Assembly (NCBI GenBank): GCA_016219545.1
Contig: JACRMH010000039.1
Span: 62,001-126,000, forward strand
Direction: 5' to 3'
DNA length: 64,000 nt
From: Chloroflexota bacterium
GTDB lineage: Bacteria; Chloroflexota; Anaerolineae; Anaerolineales; Villigracilaceae
The position numbers and the translations under genes were made by a program. Numbering within the stretch: position 1 is the stretch's first letter; each line of letters begins with the position of its first letter. The notes beneath the pieces are model-generated. The model had not been told where the DNA came from and made no database searches. It saw nothing but the letters and a program-made list of their open reading frames with translations. Shown here piece by piece: positions 62,874 to 64,000 of this stretch.

Positions 62874-64000
62874 ATGACATTTCCCTACCTCTTATCCATT
62901 CATCACGATGGTTCCAAAAGATATGTGCGATCTTCCGGTGATAATTTGCATTTAGGCGACGAAGTCACGATTCGACTTCGCACGGCGGTTGATGCTCCCA
63001 TTGAGAGAATCCTGCTCCGCACCTGCCCCGATGGCGAACAGTTCTTCGCTGAAATGAAAAAAGAAGATTCGAAAGATTCTTCTATCTGTACGTGGTGGCA
63101 GGCGAAATTACATTTGACCATGCCGCTGACATCCTATCGCTTCCTGATTTTCACCAGCGATGGGATTTGGTGGTACAACGGCTCAGGTCCGTACCGACAC
63201 GTGCCCACTGACGCCGAGGATTTTCGTCTGCTGGCAGACTACTCATCTCCCGCCTGGGTATATGACAGCGTCTTTTATCAGATCTTCCCCGACCGTTTTG
63301 CTGATGGGGACCCGTCCAGTAATGTCCGCGAGGGAGAATTTGAATATCAAGGCATCAAGTCACGTGCGCGGAAGTGGGGTGAAATGCAAAGTAATTGGCC
63401 CGAAGCTATGGTCGAATTTTATGGCGGCGACCTGCCCGGCGTGGAGCAACGCCTTGATTATCTAACCGACCTCGGCGTGAATGCCATTTATTTTAATCCG
63501 CTCTTCACGGCTTTCAGCAATCATCGCTATGATGTTGTGGATTACTTCAACATTGACCCGCATTTGGGCGGCAATTCAGCGTTGACCTCCCTGCGTCGCG
63601 CAACTACAGAGCGCGGGATGCGGTTCATTTTGGATATTGTCCCGAATCACAGCGGAGTCGAACATCCGTGGTTTAAGTCAGCTGTGGGAGATGTCAACTC
63701 GCCAACTGCGGATTACTTTACATTCCATCAACATCCTGACGAGTACGAATCATGGCTGGGGGTACGCAGTCTGCCGAAACTTAATTATCGCAGTCAAAAT
63801 TTGCGTGAAGCTATTTATGCCGGCGCAAATTCAATTTTCCGTTACTGGCTGAGAGCGCCTTATGCAGCAGATGGCTGGCGCGTGGATGTGGCCAACATGC
63901 TGGCACGTCACGGCAAGGATCAATTGGAAGCTGAAGTTTGGGCGGGCATTCGGCGGGCTGTGAAGGAAGAGAATCCGTCCGCTTATTTGCTCGGCGAGAA
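62874..64000 (+). CDS. GH13 alpha-glycosidase (neopullulanase/maltogenic type), 3' truncated by window
   Basis: The first 375 codons of a GH13 enzyme; the frame is open at the window end. The N-terminal about 115 residues are beta-rich like the CBM34-type domain of neopullulanase, cyclomaltodextrinase and MalZ. The catalytic barrel starts at YDSVFYQIFPDRF. Conserved regions seen: DIVPNHSG (region I), GWRVDVAN with the nucleophile Asp (region II), and LLGE at the very end, where the general-acid Glu falls. It would cleave alpha-1,4/1,6 glucans or maltodextrins in the cytoplasm, since no signal peptide is present. Confidence 0.92.
   Translation, partial: MTFPYLLSIHHDGSKRYVRSSGDNLHLGDEVTIRLRTAVDAPIERILLRTCPDGEQFFAEMKKEDSKDSSICTWWQAKLHLTMPLTSYRFLIFTSDGIWWYNGSGPYRHVPTDAEDFRLLADYSSPAWVYDSVFYQIFPDRFADGDPSSNVREGEFEYQGIKSRARKWGEMQSNWPEAMVEFYGGDLPGVEQRLDYLTDLGVNAIYFNPLFTAFSNHRYDVVDYFNIDPHLGGNSALTSLRRATTERGMRFILDIVPNHSGVEHPWFKSAVGDVNSPTADYFTFHQHPDEYESWLGVRSLPKLNYRSQNLREAIYAGANSIFRYWLRAPYAADGWRVDVANMLARHGKDQLEAEVWAGIRRAVKEENPSAYLLGE

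Overview
The window looks like one contiguous piece of a moderate-GC bacterial chromosome. It is most likely from the phylum Chloroflexota, class Anaerolineae. That placement is inferred from the overall gene style (GT-C membrane proteins, lipoproteins with Thr/Pro linkers, very large PAS/GAF hybrid kinases, many short palindromic intergenic repeats), not from a marker-gene search. I saw no rRNA, tRNA, CRISPR array or complete insertion sequence.

Layout. (1) 1-19637: a surface-glycan cluster, all on the + strand, with mostly overlapping or abutting genes. It holds seven or more glycosyltransferases (GT2 and GT4), an asparagine-synthase-type amidotransferase, a sulfotransferase, an LPG-synthase-like membrane protein, a Wzm/Wzt-type ABC exporter pair, a Wzx-type flippase, and two paralogous large membrane proteins that bracket the cluster. 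The Wzt ATPase has lost its Walker A segment by an in-frame deletion. (2) 19767-28165: a 2468-residue hybrid sensor kinase followed after 8 bp by a REC/HD-GYP response regulator, which suggests cyclic-di-GMP output. (3) 28211-37943: a mostly minus-strand metabolic block with an SMP-30 lactonase, Nudix hydrolase, FAD amino-acid dehydrogenase, 4-hydroxyproline-epimerase-type racemase and DapA-family lyase, interspersed with two lipoproteins, a putative metallopeptidase and a metallophosphoesterase. Three of these enzymes fit trans-4-hydroxy-L-proline catabolism. (4) 38177-44853: a GT39 protein with an unusual Cys-rich tandem repeat, a NarL-type two-component pair, an Fsr-like MFS exporter and nadD. 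(5) 45126-49592: accessory genes (SnoaL-like, GNAT, an aldehyde-dehydrogenase-superfamily protein, an FAD oxidoreductase). (6) 49705-53053: ligA with three anomalies: an in-frame palindromic repeat, an AT-rich foreign-looking 3' third followed by a DEDDh exonuclease gene, and an orphan copy of the original ligA C-terminus beyond that gene. (7) 53221-64000: an alpha-oxoamine synthase, a P-type ATPase under a clear yybP-ykoY Mn2+ riboswitch, LysE and PNPOx-family genes, an alpha/beta hydrolase, htpG, and the start of a GH13 glycosidase.

The most interesting signals are the ligA/exonuclease replacement with its orphan BRCT tail, the Walker-A-less Wzt beside an intact Wzm and a Wzx flippase, the Cys-rich repeats in the GT39 protein, several families of palindromic intergenic repeats (one with a second element nested inside it), and a recurring -10-like TANNNT box exactly six bases before the start codons of genes without a ribosome binding site, which suggests leaderless transcripts.
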